Notes: generated by a model from the sequence alone, not told the origin. A stretch of 64,000 nt of DNA from Mortierella sp. BCC40632 (GCA_011634665.1 WAEK01000010.1:1976501-2040500), one strand, 5' to 3'; positions 12,830 to 26,674 are shown, numbered from the stretch's first letter. Program-made: numbers and translations.

Positions 12830-15681
12830 CGAAGGACTCTTTTTTTGGAACAGTGATGAAAGACTGTGGCCCAAAAAAAGAGTGGAAATGGAAAAAGGGA
12901 GTTTTGGAGAAGGAAATAAAAAAAAAAAAGGGCGCTCGGGCACTGGTCGGATGCAGGCTCGGATGCGAATGTGGATGCAGATTCGGAGACAGGAGTATAG
13001 TTCGGGGTGCAGGAGTGACTAAACAGAAGGATGGATGGAAGGATGGAAAGAAAGAAAGAGCAAACAAGAGAAAGTGTGTGTGTGTAAGTAAGAGAGACGT
13101 GGCTTTCACAAAGTAGAAGAAATACCAAAACTGCGCTTTGGCAGGCAATGTGTTCATATACTTTTTCGGTTGTGCGACCGTCCAGTCTCATTCCGCCCAG
13201 CCTCATTCAATGCCAGACCTTTTGCATCACGCCCAGACCACCATGCTCTTTTTTTGCTCTTTGCGGTTCCTTTTTCTTCTCTCTCCTTCTCCTCCTCCCC
13301 ATTACCTCCCGCTCACTCACCTACCTCCCTTGCTGTCCATTTGCTCCACTTGTGCCCCTACAAACCCGTTACCGTTCCTTTCTCTTCTCCTCCTCCTTGG
13401 GTCTCTCATCCTTGTTCTGAGCGAAAAAAGATCTATCGAGCCTAGGGAGCACAAACAAGAGTTCGCAACTTCGCTCCTTTTTTCTTTTTTTTTTCATCGC
13501 TCTCCCTCTCTCTCTCTTCTCGGAGACCCTTTTCGTTACCTCTGAGTTCTTTCTCTTTCCTCTCCCAACCTCTGGATCTTCCCCCTCGTCCATAGATGTG
13601 GGCCTAGGACCCCTCTCCCCTTTCGTTCCGCAGAATCGACTGCATTTTTCACTCTGGACTTGTCCCACCCATGCCCCTGCCTTTGCATTCACATTTTGCA
13701 CACACATACACCCTCTCCCCTTGATTCGCACCGCCCCAAAACTCTTTGGTGAATTCGCAGTAAGGACACATCGCCTTTGAAGGAAAGGAGAGGATAAAAA
13801 ATGAGCGCGGAAAAATTCACCGCTTTTCTTTTGGCCTCAAGGATTGGTCCATTGCATTGTACCGTAGGAAAGAAAGGACAAATGAACCGACGAACGCGTT
13901 ATTTTATTTTTTTTTTTTAGGAGGAAGAGGAAGAGGGGGAGGAAGAAGGGAGAGAGGATTGGAAGAGACCACGAGAACGCGATGCTCCTCTTCGTCCTTA
14001 CTCTTTCTCCTTCTCGCAGGATGAAAGAAGAACAAAGACGAGCACGAGGAGAAAGCAGGGTCACTTGCTGCGTAGCGATTCATCCCATCTTTCTTTGACA
14101 ATGAACCCGCATTCTTCCGCAAAAGAAAATCCATCATCACGCGACGCATCGCATTTTTTTTTTCTTTCTTTCATGTCGTCCTGTCGTCATCCTTCACCAT
14201 TTCGACACTCTTTGCGGTCATGGAAGAAGCGAGTAGATCAGTCAACGGACAATACGCTCCAAAAATTTATCCATGGCATGGGATATATACGAGATCCTAT
14301 TACTGCTCCAAGAGGTGAATGAAGGGTTCGAGTTCCCTTGAAAAAGAGTATGCGCGTGTGTCTGTTCGCCATTTTTTTTTGCACAAAATCCTTCATCTCA
14401 AAAAAAAAAAAAAAACCAGAAAAAAAAAAGAGAGATGACAAAACGTACCTGGACCAGGGACAGAATAGATCAAAGGCATTTCTTTATTATTATTTTAGTC
14501 CTATTTTCGAACCATTGGGCATTTCATATGCTGTGCTTCCTTGTCATAGGCATTGACTCGGACCATCTTTTTTTTTTTTTTTTGGCTCTTTGTCCAAAGT
14601 CCTATAAACGTTCTTCTTTCTTCCCTTCAGCCACTTTTTTTTCCTCAGCCGCCTCAGCTTCACTCCTTCTTCTGGGGAGGGGGGGATAGGGAGGAGGCTC
14701 TCTAAAGATCGAACTCGTGGAAACACAGATCCGTTGAAATGACTCTCACTCTCTCTTTCCTTTCTCTCCGTCTCAATAGCAAACATTTCTTTCTTTCATT
14801 TTCTTTTTCTTTTTCTTTTTTTTCGAATGCCACAGTCAAACACACTCCTTGAAGGATCAGTAGCTAGATTGAACGAGAAAGGGTCAAGAAAAAGAAAAGG
14901 AAAAAAAAAAAGGAGCCACCTAAGTACAAAAGGGAGCGAGCATCGACGCCAGTCCTTCTGCTTATGACTTGGGTGCATAGAATGGACAGCTCTGCCTCCT
15001 TTCTCTCCTTCCAAAAAGGACGTCTTGTCCACCGCCTCGTCTGTTGTTCGTCTGCGGTGCTGCGTCACTTCGTCACTTTGTGATTGATCTGTGCTACAGG
15101 GGAATAGGCTCATTTTCTCTCTCTCTCTCTCTCTCTCTTCTCTCCTCGGCCCGGAACGACGAGCCAAGCCCTCAACGTTACAGTGGGGGAGGAGAGAGTC
15201 CTCTGGGCTCCAGCCTCTCGGAATGACGACCAAGGGCAGACAAAGAATAAAAAGGGCAAGAGAGAATGTGTGTGTAATGTGTGGGGAATAGAGATCTACT
15301 TGCAATCAGGGACCAAGACAGTCCGGAGGTCCATCACCGCATGTCTTTTTCCTCCCCGTGGGCAGAAAAGAAAAAAGCTCTGCTATTTTTTTTTTTTTTT
15401 TCCTTCGGCTTGAAGCATGATTCGATGGTCGTGCGACACTTTACTCGATTGCAACCGCCCAAAAGCTTCACGTGAAGTCGTGCGGGGGAGGAAAACCCGA
15501 GGGTGCCCGTTGGGTGCGGGGAAAAGGGAGAGGGAGAGAGAGAGAAAGACTATTCTTCCGTTCTCTTTCTCTTTCTCTCTCTCTCTCTTTCTCTTCCTCT
15601 CTTCATCCATCTCCATCTCCATCTCTAATTCTTTCCTCGTCCTCCCTTCCATCGCCACATCCACACATCACTCATTTCAGC
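12830..15681. other. Divergent intergenic region between transporter and PEX11
   Basis: Carries the presumed promoters of the transporter (-) and PEX11 (+). It contains pyrimidine-rich stretches, poly-T and poly-A runs and CT tracts at 15119-15141 and 15556-15600, the latter just before the PEX11 start. Open frames here are translations of low-complexity DNA. A GGTTCGAGTTCC string at 14325 lacks a partner A box and is not a tRNA. Confidence 0.6.
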
Positions 15682-17490
15682 ATGTCGACCGCCGTCAGCC
15701 TCCCCATCAATGTCCAGCCCTGGATCAAGTACACGGCCACCACCGTCGGTCGTGACAAGATCTACAGAGCAGTTCAGTACTTTTCACGCTTCTTGGCCTG
15801 GTACCTTCTCCGTCAGGGCGCCACCAAGGAGACCGTTGCTCGCTTCAACTCGCTCAAGAAGACCCTCGGTCTTTCTCGCAAGCGTAAGTTTGGACTATTT
15901 TTTTTTTTTTTTTCATTCCTTGCGTTTTCACATGGTTTTTTTTTTTTTTTACTGTTGTCGCCGTCGGTGTCGTTGTCGTATTTCTTTTGGACACATCGGA
16001 ACATCTTTTATATATCAGGAAGGAAAGGATACCTGACCCGGGTTGACCCGTGGAAGGAGGGGGGTAGAAAGAGGAAGGTGGAGACAAAAAAAAAAATAGG
16101 AAAGAGAGGCAGGAATCACACCACGTACACCTAGACTTGTAGCAGGAAACACTTTGTGGATCTACTTGACAATGAACGAAACGAAACGAAACGAGAAAAA
16201 AAGAAAAAGAAAAAGAAAAAGGACTATTCAGGTGTCCTATATTTGTCTATGACGCGACCAACCCCGCAGCTACTCACGCGTCTCTCTCTCTCTCTTTTAC
16301 TATTCTCCTCTTACTTCTCTGAATAGTGATGCGTTTCGGCAAGTCTCATTGATTGTTGAATAAGAAGAAAAAAAAAAAAGGTCACGCCGAAAGACAATAG
16401 AACACACGCGACTAACATTGCACACTGGATCTTGGTAAATCGGAAAAAAAAAACTACAATGTATTGATTTAATCTTTTAGGCAAGCCCATTGAGCACTTG
16501 GAGAACGCTGCCAAGGCTACATCGGTCAAGGATGAGTTTGTGCGCTTCTGTGCTGTTGGCAAGCAGCTCGCCTATGCTGGTTACTTGACCTTGGATGGAA
16601 TCATCTTTGTAAGGAATTTTCAGGGGGTCGTACAAAAAGAAATCAATGTCATCTCACGTGCAGATCAAGAAAAGAAAAGAAAAAAAAAAGTCGTCTTTTT
16701 CTATTTTTCTCATGCCCCCCTCCTTTCAAATGGTCTTCTTTGTTGACACTGTTTTAGATCGATGGTTCGGGAGCATACAAGTTCAAGAACATCAAAAAGT
16801 ATAGCGAGTACGCAAGCCGTTTCTGGCTTGCTGGAATTGTCTTCAGTTTCTTGAGTGGACTCTACAAGACTCGTCAGATCCAGATCCGTCGCGAATGCAC
16901 CGTCCGAGGTCTTGGTCACTCGAACGAGTCTGAAAAGTCGAATGCTCGCACAGAGCTCAAGGCTATTGCAAAGTAGGTTTGGAAAAAAAAGGTGTTTGGA
17001 CATGTTATGGATCAGGATAGGAATTGCTGGGACTATAATTTTTTTTTGTATTTTTTATTATTTGTGATTACGATGAGAGGGAGAAAAAAAGTAAAAGAAA
17101 ACGAAAAAGGATCATGAATGCTAATGTATTTCAATACTTGATTTCCACGTTTGTGTTCACTAGGGAGCAACATGGTGTCAACAAGCAGCTTCTCCAGGAT
17201 GGATTGGACATGTTGATTCCTGCCACAGGATTGGGATACTTGTCCTTGGATGACGGAGCCATTGGTCTTATCGGGTAAGTTGCCTGTGAGCCACGTGCCG
17301 GTTTAATTGTGTTGATCTAGCTCTTTTTATTATTACTTTCTCCTGTGCTGTTTGCTGAGGCCAGTTCTCTGATTCTAACGTTTGTTTGTTAATTTTTTTT
17401 TCTTTTTTTTTTGTTTTTGGGATGGATTATAGAACGGCCACTGCTATCATGGGCGCCAAGTCTCAGTGGGCCAAGGTCAACAAGGCATAA
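15682..17490 (+). CDS. PEX11: Peroxisomal membrane protein PEX11
   Basis: Exons 15682..15883, 16481..16608, 16758..16972, 17164..17274 and 17433..17490 give 237 residues, the usual PEX11 length, with correct phases and GTAAG/GTAGG donors. The N-terminal amphipathic region (DKIYRAVQYFSRFLAWYL) is the conserved membrane-bending helix, followed by the RFNSLKKTLGLSRK motif. The central part (YSEYASRFWLAGIVFSFLSG) and the C-terminal segment (GLGYLSLDDGAIGLIGT) match the family's membrane-associated stretches. PEX11 elongates and divides peroxisomes and acts in the peroxisomal membrane. The start is the first ATG after a CT-rich leader and preserves the canonical N-terminus. Intron 1 (597 bp) holds two poly-T runs. 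Confidence 0.96.
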
Positions 17491-17532
17491 GAGAGACGAT
17501 AGATACATGCAGTGTAATAGATTGCCATATAT

Positions 17533-17564
<32 letters not shown>

Positions 17565-18874
17565 TTTTTTTGGTTGAATGTGTCTGGTCTGTGCCCAGTT
17601 TTTTTTGTCCGCTTTTAATGCTTGGGTAATATTCTCAGGGCGATTCAAAAAAAAAAGAAAAGAAGAAGAGGGTCGGCGATGGATAGTTTAAGCGGAAAGA
17701 GAGAGAGAGAGAGAGCACGACCCCCGACAGAGGTACAGACTCCCTTCTTTGATTACATACGGTAAGGACGATCCTGTGTTCAAAAGGGTCCAGCCCCTCA
17801 AAAGTCATCACAAAGTCTTTTTTTTTTTTTTTTTGACGGACTAGTTTTGCAACAAAGATGAGATAGGCTTAGGCTACAGCCATGACAAGAGTGGAAAGAG
17901 AGAGAGAGAGAGAAAATGAAAGACGAAGAAAAAAAAAAAAAAAAAAGGATCTCTCCAAAGACCCCCCAAAAGGGACGAGGTGGACTTTTTTCCTTTTCGT
18001 CCTTGATCCAGATGAAATGATATCAACGGATGGATTCTCTTGGACGGCAATTGAGACATAAGCATAGAGGCTGAGTAATAGAGCAATGGAGTCTCCGAAA
18101 GAGGAGAAGGAAAAGGGTTTGCAATTGTGTCTGTGTGTCTTGGTCTGAGTATGTACAAGATGGGAATCCGAAGACCTCTCCGTCCCGGGTCAATGAAAAT
18201 TGGAAGAAAGAAAGAAAGAAAGAAAGAAGGTATGACGATGAAATAATGAGAAAAAAAGAGAGACGGATCAAAGGCTGATCTGCTGTGTTTGGTCGCTCAC
18301 CCTTTTGGAGTCCAGACCGGAGAGTGTTGCAGCGTGGGTATCTTTGTAGGAGTGAGAAAGAGAGAAAGAGAAAGAGAGAGAAGGAGTAGGACAGAGAAGG
18401 ATTGAGGGAGAGAATGAAAGGCAGAGAAATGTATGCAATAGTACCTAGTGGTGAATGACAGGTCGTGTGTAGATTGAGCATAGCAAAAAAAAAAAAGACT
18501 CGACTGGGGAGGTGCAGCCTAATCCCGAGTCCCAAAGGAAACGTCACGATAGCAGCAACAACAACGTAGCAACGGAAAGTAAAGGAGAGTTTGGACAAAG
18601 AAGGGAGAGAGAGAGAGAGGACTTGGACGAGGGGCGAGGGATAAGGAAAGACGGACAGAGACAGGGAATGAGAGATAAAGAGAGAAGGAGGAGAGCGATT
18701 CAGTCCATAGGACGAGAGCGATCCGGAGCACGTTTACTAGCCCTTGCATTTCCCAAGCGTCCTTTTTTTTTTTTCAGAGCAATAATAAAGTCGGGCTAGC
18801 AAACCACGAAGGTGGTTTAGACCAGCGAGTGGTGGAAGAGCATATAATTACTTACATGTTATTGTCCTTTGAGC

Positions 18875-18923
<49 letters not shown>

Positions 18924-20031
18924 TGGGGAGGACGACAAGACAAAAGGGAGAACCAGTCGAAGGAGAGAGGACGAAGAGAGTGCTCACTCCCCGGACTTCT
19001 CACCACTGCCCCGTTTGTTCAAACCCTCACCAACCTACTCTGTTGGGTTGAAGGTACACTCGCGCTATTTTTTTTTTTTTTTTTTTCGCTGTGCTCTATA
19101 AGGGAGCAGGAGCCAAAAAAAATCATTATCGAGGGAGGGAGGGAGGAGGAGGAACATACATTCAGACGAGTGGAATGTGCAATGCTCCAATGCTCCTTTG
19201 GATTTTTTGTCTGCTCGCAATTGCTCTCTCTCTTTCTATGCTAATGCCGAAACTGCGAAAAGAGATAGATTAGAGAGCGCACAAGTAGTGGGTGTGGAGC
19301 CGTCCAAGCCGAGCGAAATGCTTGTCTGGTTAGAAAAAAGAAAGAGAGAGAGAGAGAGAGAGACTGGGGGATGGGGAGTTTGGTATCCGATCTGTGTCGC
19401 ATGGGCGCAGGGGTGGGTGGCATATCGCCATCGCACGGTGGACAGGGCAGGAGGGGAGATAGAGAGCGCAAAGATTTACCAATGGTCAAAATAGGAAGGA
19501 CAGAGGCGTCTCCCGGGGGAGTTGGACAGGGATCGCAGCGGCCGAGGAGAGAGGAAGAGAGTGGAAAGAGAGTGGAAGAGAGTGGAAAGAGAGAGAAAGA
19601 GAGATAGAATGAATAAATGAATAAGTGGGAGAGCAAAGAGAATAAAAAGTTTAGAGCAACCCAAAGCAGAACGACAAAGGGTTATTTTTAGGAGCCAGAC
19701 GGTTGGGCCGGGCATTGCCTGGGTATACTTCGTTATACTTTGTCCACGGTCCAAAAATAAAGGGCGACTGAATGGGGTGTGGGACCCCTTTGATTCGCTC
19801 CGGCCACATCATTTATCGTCCACAATGCCATGAAAATGCACGCTCCGGCATCGAAAGGGTTCTCCCATTTGGACAGCCATTGAGTTGCAGAGAACAGCAG
19901 CTGCGACCACAACCACCATGGGCCATAGAGAATAGCACAAGACGGAGATGGGAGAAAAGAAGGAGGAGGAGGAGGAGTGGGAGGGAGGTAAGAAGAGGAG
20001 GAGGAGGAGCAGGGGGTAGAGTGGGAGTGGG

Positions 20032-20161
20032 AGAGAGTGAGAGAGTGAGAGAGTGAGAGAGTGAGAGAATGAGAGAGTGAGAGAATGAGAGAGTGAGAGG
20101 GTGAGAGAGTGAGAGTGAGAGAGTGAGAAAAGTGAGAGAGTGAGAGAGTGAGAGAGTGAGA
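20032..20161. repeat. GTGAGAGA minisatellite
   Basis: About sixteen copies of an 8-bp unit (GTGAGAGA with GAATGAGA variants) in tandem, about 220 bases before the UDP-glucose dehydrogenase start. Confidence 0.9.
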
Positions 20162-20275
20162 ATGGCTCGCGACTGGCCCCGCTGGGTATGAATCTGAAAT
20201 GCACTTGAGTGTGTGCAGTGAATCTTATCGCGGGCCATTTATAAAGCTGTCCCTTTGCCAGGACCCCGTCCCTTT

Positions 20276-20381
20276 TTCTCTCTTTTTCTTCTTTTCAGTT
20301 CCTCATCAAGTCCTTTTCCATTCCTCATTCCTCATCTCCCCACTTCTCTTTCTCTCTCTCACCCACTCTCTCACTTTCAAA
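20276..20381 (+). promoter_or_regulatory. Pyrimidine-rich leader before UDP-glucose dehydrogenase
   Basis: About 100 bases that are over 85% C/T on the coding strand, ending at the AAA before the ATG. The same sense-strand CT bias precedes DED1, PEX11 and the VPS9 gene. It is probably a transcription-start or initiator tract; function is inferred from position only. Confidence 0.4.
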
Positions 20382-22661
20382 ATGGTCAAAATCTGCTGCA
20401 TCGGTGCCGGCTACGTCGGTAAGCTCTCTTCCCGTTTTCTTCGTCTGTCAATGTCCTCGAGATACGCCTCCGCCCGTCTGGTGCAAGCTCCTTGGGTTTC
20501 CTGGCATGGCTCTTTCCTAGTCTGTCTCGAGTGTTGGACAGGTTCTTCAAGGCTCTGACCCTTTGCGGGACATGGACATGAGGAACTGCATCTCATTGAG
20601 ATTTAGATGCATCTTTTTTTTCCCTATGGGCCTCACTCGGACGACGGGACAAGCCATCAGCCCTCTCCTTCCCCCCCTCCCCTGGGAACAGAGCTAATAA
20701 TAAGGAAGCAAGGGCCAATCAATCAGGAACCAACCAGAGGAATCGCACTGCTGACCATTTATCACCCTGTACATACTCTTATCTCTCTCTACTAGGTGGT
20801 CCCACTTGCGCTGTCATCGCCTACAAGTGCCACGACGTCAAGGTGACGATCGTCGACTTGAACCAGGCCCGTATTGATGCCTGGAACTCGGATCACCTCC
20901 CCATCTACGAGCCTGGTCTTGACGAGATCGTCTTTGAGCGCCGTGGCAAGAACTTGTTCTTCAGCACGGATGTTGACGCGGCTATCATCGAGGCCGACCT
21001 CATCTTTGTCTCTGTCAACACCCCCACCAAGAAGTCGGGTATGGGTGCCGGTATGGCCGCCGATCTTGCGTAAGTTTTTATTTTCCAAAGAGATCCACAC
21101 GCGTGTAACTCTTGCTCGACAAGGAACAGGCACGCTTTGAAAAAACGAAAGAAAGAGTGAAGAGGACCCGGTTGGCAGAAGAAGGAATAGATCGAGGAAT
21201 TGACAGGACCAGGCTCTCTTGGCTCCCCGTTCCATTCCTTTGGATTAATTTTGCCTCCGAGAGCTCTCAGCTACGGCTTACCCAGTACTTGACTGCAGAG
21301 AGGGGGTTATGAAAAGAGAGGGGTGTGCTCTTGACGACACGGGTGGCATAGGGGGGAGATGTGCTCAGGTCTTCGGAAAGGGAGATAGGAATGCTATCTC
21401 ATACGGTACGCTTTTATTTTTTTTTCTCCCTTGTCTTGATTTAGTTACATCGAGCGCGCTACGCGCCGCATTGCTCAGGTCGCTACCTCGTCCAAGATCG
21501 TCATTGAAAAGTCGACTGTCCCCTGCCGCACTGCCCAGAGCATGCGCACGATCCTCGAGGCCAACTCGAACAAGGACATTCGCTTCGACATCCTCTCCAA
21601 CCCCGAGTTCTTGGCCGAGGGTACCGCCATCAAGGACTTGACCAGCCCCGACCGTGTCTTGATCGGATGCCTCCAGACCCCCGAGGGTTTCGCCGCCCAG
21701 CAGAAGCTGGTCGACATTTACACCCGCTGGATCCCCAAGGAGCGCGTCATCACCATGAACCTCTGGTCCTCTGAGTTGTCCAAGCTCGCTGCCAACGCTC
21801 TCCTTGCCCAGCGTATCTCTTCCGTCAACGCTCTTTCGGCCATTTGCGAGGCTACTGGTGCTGATGTCGATGAGGTCGCCTATGCCTGCGGTACTGATTC
21901 GCGTATTGGACCCAAGTTCTTGAAGGCCTCGGTCGGCTTTGGTGGTTCTTGCTTCCAGAAGGATATCCTCAACCTTGTCTACTTGAGCGAGCAGCTCCAC
22001 CTTCCCGAGGTCGCTGCCTACTGGAAGGCTGTTGTTGACATGAACGAGTTCCAGAAGCAGCGTTTCACCCAAAGTATTGTCCGCACTCTTTTCAACACTG
22101 TGACCAACAAGCGTATTGCCATGCTCGGCTTTGCCTTCAAGAAGGACACTGGTGACACGCGTGAGTCTGCTGCTATCACCCTCTGCAGCTACTTGATCCA
22201 GGAGCATGCCCAGGTTGCCATCTACGACCCCAAGGTCAGCCACAAGCAGATCATCATGGATCTCACTGAGCCCGGCGTTGGTACCAACGAGGCTGATGGT
22301 AAGAGTTCTTTGTCCTACTATGACTTTTTATATATATTCTTCTATGATATGATGGCTGTGTTTAAAGAGGACTATGAACGCTCTCACTCACTGAACGACC
22401 GTGACTGTTTTCTTCCTTTTTTATTTTTTAGTCGAGAAGCACGTCTCGATCTGCAACAACGCCTACGACGCCTGCGCTGGCGCAGACGCCCTTGTTATCT
22501 GCACAGAGTGGGATGAGTTCAAGATGGAGCACACCGACTACCACAAGATCTTTGCCACAATGAACAAGCCCGCCTTCATCTTTGATGGTCGCTTGATCCT
22601 CGATGCCCCCAAGCTCAGGGAGATTGGTTTCCGTGTCGAGACCATCGGAAAGAGCGTCTAA
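20382..22661 (+). CDS. UGD1: UDP-glucose 6-dehydrogenase
   Basis: Exons 20382..20418, 20796..21069, 21445..22298 and 22432..22661 give 464 residues, the normal family length. The enzyme oxidises UDP-glucose to UDP-glucuronate with two NAD+ in the cytosol. Visible motifs: the NAD-binding GAGYVG at residues 8-13, the VNTPTK segment, the substrate loop [11 protein letters not shown], the central helix Lys/Asn region ([20 protein letters not shown]), the catalytic Cys in FGGSCFQKD, and the C-terminal UDP-binding domain with [14 protein letters not shown]. Exon 1 is only 12 codons and splits the nucleotide-binding loop. Codons are strongly C-biased, suggesting high expression. UDP-glucuronate supplies the glucuronan-type wall polymers of Mucoromycota-type fungi; that link is family knowledge, not visible here. 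Confidence 0.98.
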
Positions 22662-23650
22662 ACTAAAAAAGAAAAAAAAGAAAAGAAAAGAAAGAAGGAA
22701 AGAAAGAAGGAAATATGAAAAGGAACCTCAGGACAGGACCAGGAAGACAAAGGACTTTACAAAGACGAATTCGCCAATGAGAGAATCACTGTATTATACT
22801 TTCTCAACAAGGCCTATTTTTTTCTTTTAAATCCGACCTTTGTTTTTCAAAAAAAATTGTCATGAACTCTTTTTCTTTTCTTTTTCTTTTTCTTTTTCTT
22901 TTCTTTTCTTTTTTGTTCCTCTTGCTTTTCTTCATTTGTTTTGTTGTTTACTCTTTTTTATCCCCCTTTTTTGTTCGAACGGGTCGTTCGAGGCACCTTT
23001 GTAGTTGTAAGTATATCCCAATACCTAGAGTCTCTTTTCTCTCTGTCATCCCTTTTCATCTTTTTTTATTATTATTTTTTTCCTCTTCCTTTTCGCTCCT
23101 CTCCCTTCCTCCCCTCATTTTATATATCCGCTACAAAGGAAAACTCGCGATCTTATTAAAGCCTCTTAAACCACATACTATCACATTATGCTATACATAT
23201 GCTTAAACAGTTCTCTGCTTCCGACTTTTTATCGGTCCAAGTTACTGGTAAATGTTTATCTGTCAGGGAAGGAAAAAGGAGAGAGAAAGAGTGACCTGTT
23301 GAAAGGGACCCAGGGTTGTTGTTTTGCATATTAGAAAAAAAAAAGAAAAAGTTCATGCCCCTATGCAGAAAAAACGAATGTTTTCTTTTGAGAAGAGGAG
23401 AGGGATGGTAATTAGACAGACAGCAGCATTTTAATTTTCTCTTTGCTGCGCAGCATTTTACATTTTACATTTTTTTTAATGAACAAATGACCAGTTGCGC
23501 AAAGTACAAAGTCTGTTTTGTTGTTGTTGTTGTTGTTGTTGATTTTTTTTTATCCGCCTCTTCCTTTTCAAAGCGACCGTGCATCATATCTTTGTCCACT
23601 ACATGTCTAATTGACTTGCATGATCATTATCCTCTCCCCCTCCCTTCTCT

Positions 23651-23708
23651 CTCCTCCTCCTCCTCCTCCTCCTCCTCCTCCTCCTCCTCCCTCCTTCTTC
23701 TTCTTCTC
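23651..23708. repeat. (TCC)n / (TTC)n trinucleotide tract
   Basis: About fourteen CTC/TCC triplets run into TTC triplets. Confidence 0.9.
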
Positions 23709-23969
23709 AACTCTTCTGTTGGGAAACAACGGCCAATCTGAATGGTAATGTATAACAAAAATGTACATGCACACTCACACACTCACACACTCACATACAC
23801 AGAGAGTGGTTACATGATTTAGAGAGAAAGGGCGAAATAAAAAAGGTGTCGAAAGAAGAGAGTTTAAAATATATCCTCATTAGCGATAGTAGAGAGAGGA
23901 CACAAAGAAGGGGTGTGTGTGAGAGTTGTGTGTATGTGGGCGGAAAGTATGTGTAAGTGAGTTCGTGTG

Positions 23970-24011
<42 letters not shown>

Positions 24012-25387
24012 AAGAGAGAGAGAAAAGAGAAGGACACTCATTATTAGTCCGAACATGGGGAAGGGTGAGAAAAGAGTTAACCTGAGGTTGGGCAATGGGC
24101 TCTCTCCTTCTCCTCCTCCCTCCTTCTCACTCTCTCACTCTCTCTCTTTGTCTCTTAGGCGCTTGCACTCTCACCCTCGCTTTCATACCCTCAAAGAGCT
24201 ACATGACCACTAGGCTGGTGCAACTGCAGTAGGGGAGAGGAGGGCAGGGGAGGGGGGGGGGGTGAAGAAAGACATGACAGGTGTAGTGGAGTATCTAAAC
24301 AAAAGTCCAAAAAAAAATGACCAAGAGAGCTGGGAAATGAGGAAATCCATGGGCAAAAAAAGGTCGAGAACAACAACAGGCATGAGCACGCATTATATAT
24401 TCTAGTCGCATTGGTCTCATTAGCTAATGGAGGCAAGGGCAGACAGGAGTGTGCACACACAGCACGAGCATCGACGGAGGCGGGGACGTTTCATATTGGG
24501 TCTATTTCATTGCTTGGACCAAAACGAACCACGACCGAGAGAAGGGAGAGGAGGAAGCGGATTACTCTTTGTTTTTTTTTTTTATTTATTTTATTTTTTT
24601 ATTTGTCTTTTTTGAAAGCCTGCTTGTTTTTTTCCCCTTCTTGTTCTCTCTTTCTCCTTTCCGTGCCTGGAAGCAAAGATGCAGCGGCATGGCATGGCAT
24701 GGGTATGGGCGATCCTGTCCAGGCCGCGGGTCATGGAGGAAGAAGAGGAAAGAGGAACAACGGCCTGCATGGACTAAAGATTTGGTCCGACGCATGACAG
24801 GACCTGCTGGTCTACTGTGAGCTGGGGAATGCACTACATCGAGACGAGGTATGCCGATGCCAGCCTGGGCCACAGGGGGAGGGGGGAGAGGAAAAAAAAA
24901 AAAAAAAAAAAAGGTCCAGCGGACTGGGGCATGGTTCGCGCGTCTTTCTCTTGATCTGCAAATGGTCCAACTCGCGTCATATCTCCATTCGCCCAATGCT
25001 CCTCTCTTCTGTTTACCCCTTTCCCCTTTCATCTCTTTTGTAATGCGGACCTTGGAGTGGGAGTGGGATGGGGGTGGGGTGCGTCGAGTGAATGCAGACG
25101 GTGGTCACTCAGGTTCTTTTTTGCGCGTCTTTCTCCTCTCCCTGTCATTTTTTTTTCTTTCCCCTCTCCTTTCTCTTGCTCCATCTTTGCTCCCGCCAGT
25201 GCCATGTCTGAATGCCAGAGTGCCAGAGTGCCTGACGCATTACCGATGCCTCGATCTTTCTCTCTCCTCTCCTCGGCCTCCCCTACCTGTTTGCCATTGG
25301 TAGGGCAATGAGGTAGGAGGATGCGTGTCCTTGTCCTTTTGGCTGGGTACAAGAGGTCACCAAGGTACAATGGAAGTCCAGCGAGAG

Positions 25388-25430
<43 letters not shown>

Positions 25431-26625
25431 AAGAGAAAAGAGAGCAAAAGGGGGGAGCGAGTCGTACAAAGGACACACAAGTCCCAAGAGCTCTCTTTCT
25501 TATCCATGGTTCAATTGGGCCTGGTGGGGCGAGTCGAGTCGACGGACTGTCTGCCGAGCGACCGCCACGGCCACCAGAGACTCTTTTTTATTTTCTTTTA
25601 TTTTTTTGGTAGTCCGGAGTACCAACTGGGATCACGTAGACATTGATTGATCGCCAGGCCAACGGTTCCACGGAGCCTGTATCTGTCCTTGCTCGCTCGC
25701 TCGCTTGTTCTTTTTTCCCCATCAGTTCTCTCTCTCTTTCTCTCTCTCTATCACTCTCTCTCTCACACACTCTCTCACACTCTCAACCCAATCAAAGTGG
25801 CTGTGACAGCGAGCAAGAGTAGAGATGTATATAAAAAAAAAGGGCCAAAGTGAGATGCATGCGTTTTGCTCCTGGCTCATTGTACATTAGTGTATTTTCG
25901 CATGCAGCATTTCCATTCCAACAAAGGATCACATTGTGTGCATGGCGCGACAATGGACCCAAGACGGGTCAAGGAGCGGGGAGAGACGGATGCAGCGGGG
26001 GCAGCGGGGTGTCTGGGACGCGGCTTGTTGTTTGTTTCTGGGTGGATCACTGCACTCCGTCCGTTCGTTTCATCGCCTCTCACTCTTTTTCTCTCACTCG
26101 TTCCATTCGAGTGGGGAGAGAAGAGAGGAAGGGGAGAAGAGAAAGAGAGAGAGTGTGTGTGTGAGAGAGAGTGAGAGTGAGAGTGAGAAAGAAGAAGAGT
26201 ATGTGAGAGAGAAGAAGTGAAGAGGAGAAGAAGAGAGAAGAGAAAGAGAGAAATGCCAGTACTCACTTTCTTTTTCTTCTTCTTTCTCCTTCTCCTCTGT
26301 CTGCCTTCTCTCATTGACCATCTGTTTGCATCTGCATTCTTTCCTTCCTCTACTTCTTCCTCTTCTTCTGTCAGCTCTCTCTCTTTCTTTCTCTTTTTTC
26401 TCTTTCTCTCTCTCTTTTGTGCTGCATTCTCCTTCCTCTCTTTCTCTCCATCACAAAGTAACAACAACTCCTGCTCATTCTCATTCTCCTCTTTTGGCTG
26501 CTCATTTCTCTGATCGCCTGTTCATCTCTCTCTCTCTCTCTCTTTCTCTCACCCTCACTCTCTCACTCGCTCGCACGCTCTTTAATTTATTCTCTTCTTT
26601 TGGCTTCTTAATAATATCTCTTTTC

Positions 26626-26630
<5 letters not shown>

Positions 26631-26670
<40 letters not shown>
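26631..26670. repeat. (AT)20 microsatellite
   Basis: Forty bases of perfect AT dinucleotide repeat followed directly by a CT tract. Confidence 0.95.

Positions 26671-26674
<4 letters not shown>

Larger units (their letters stand above)
17491..20381. other. Intergenic: PEX11 3' region and UDP-glucose dehydrogenase 5' region
   Basis: Begins with a poly-T run (about 17531-17571) in the PEX11 3' UTR. It then holds GA-rich low-complexity sequence, a (GA)n tract at 18874-18918 and a GTGAGAGA minisatellite at 20032-20161. The stretch 19770-19930 is less repetitive and has an open plus-strand frame, but it lacks splice signals or a recognisable product. No gene is supported. Confidence 0.6.

Noticed and set aside
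14320..14335. GGGTTCGAGTTCCC, a tRNA B-box-like string.
   Set aside because: No A box, acceptor stem or anticodon arm can be drawn upstream at the right spacing.
21365..22243. A 292-codon minus-strand frame opposite UDP-glucose dehydrogenase.
   Set aside because: The plus strand encodes an unmistakable enzyme with catalytic motifs; the antisense frame is a codon-bias shadow.
26094..26640. Long Ser/Leu- or Arg/Glu-rich open frames over CT/GA tracts.
   Set aside because: They are translations of dinucleotide repeats, appear in several frames and strands at once, and contain no domain-like sequence. The same applies to similar frames throughout the spacers.
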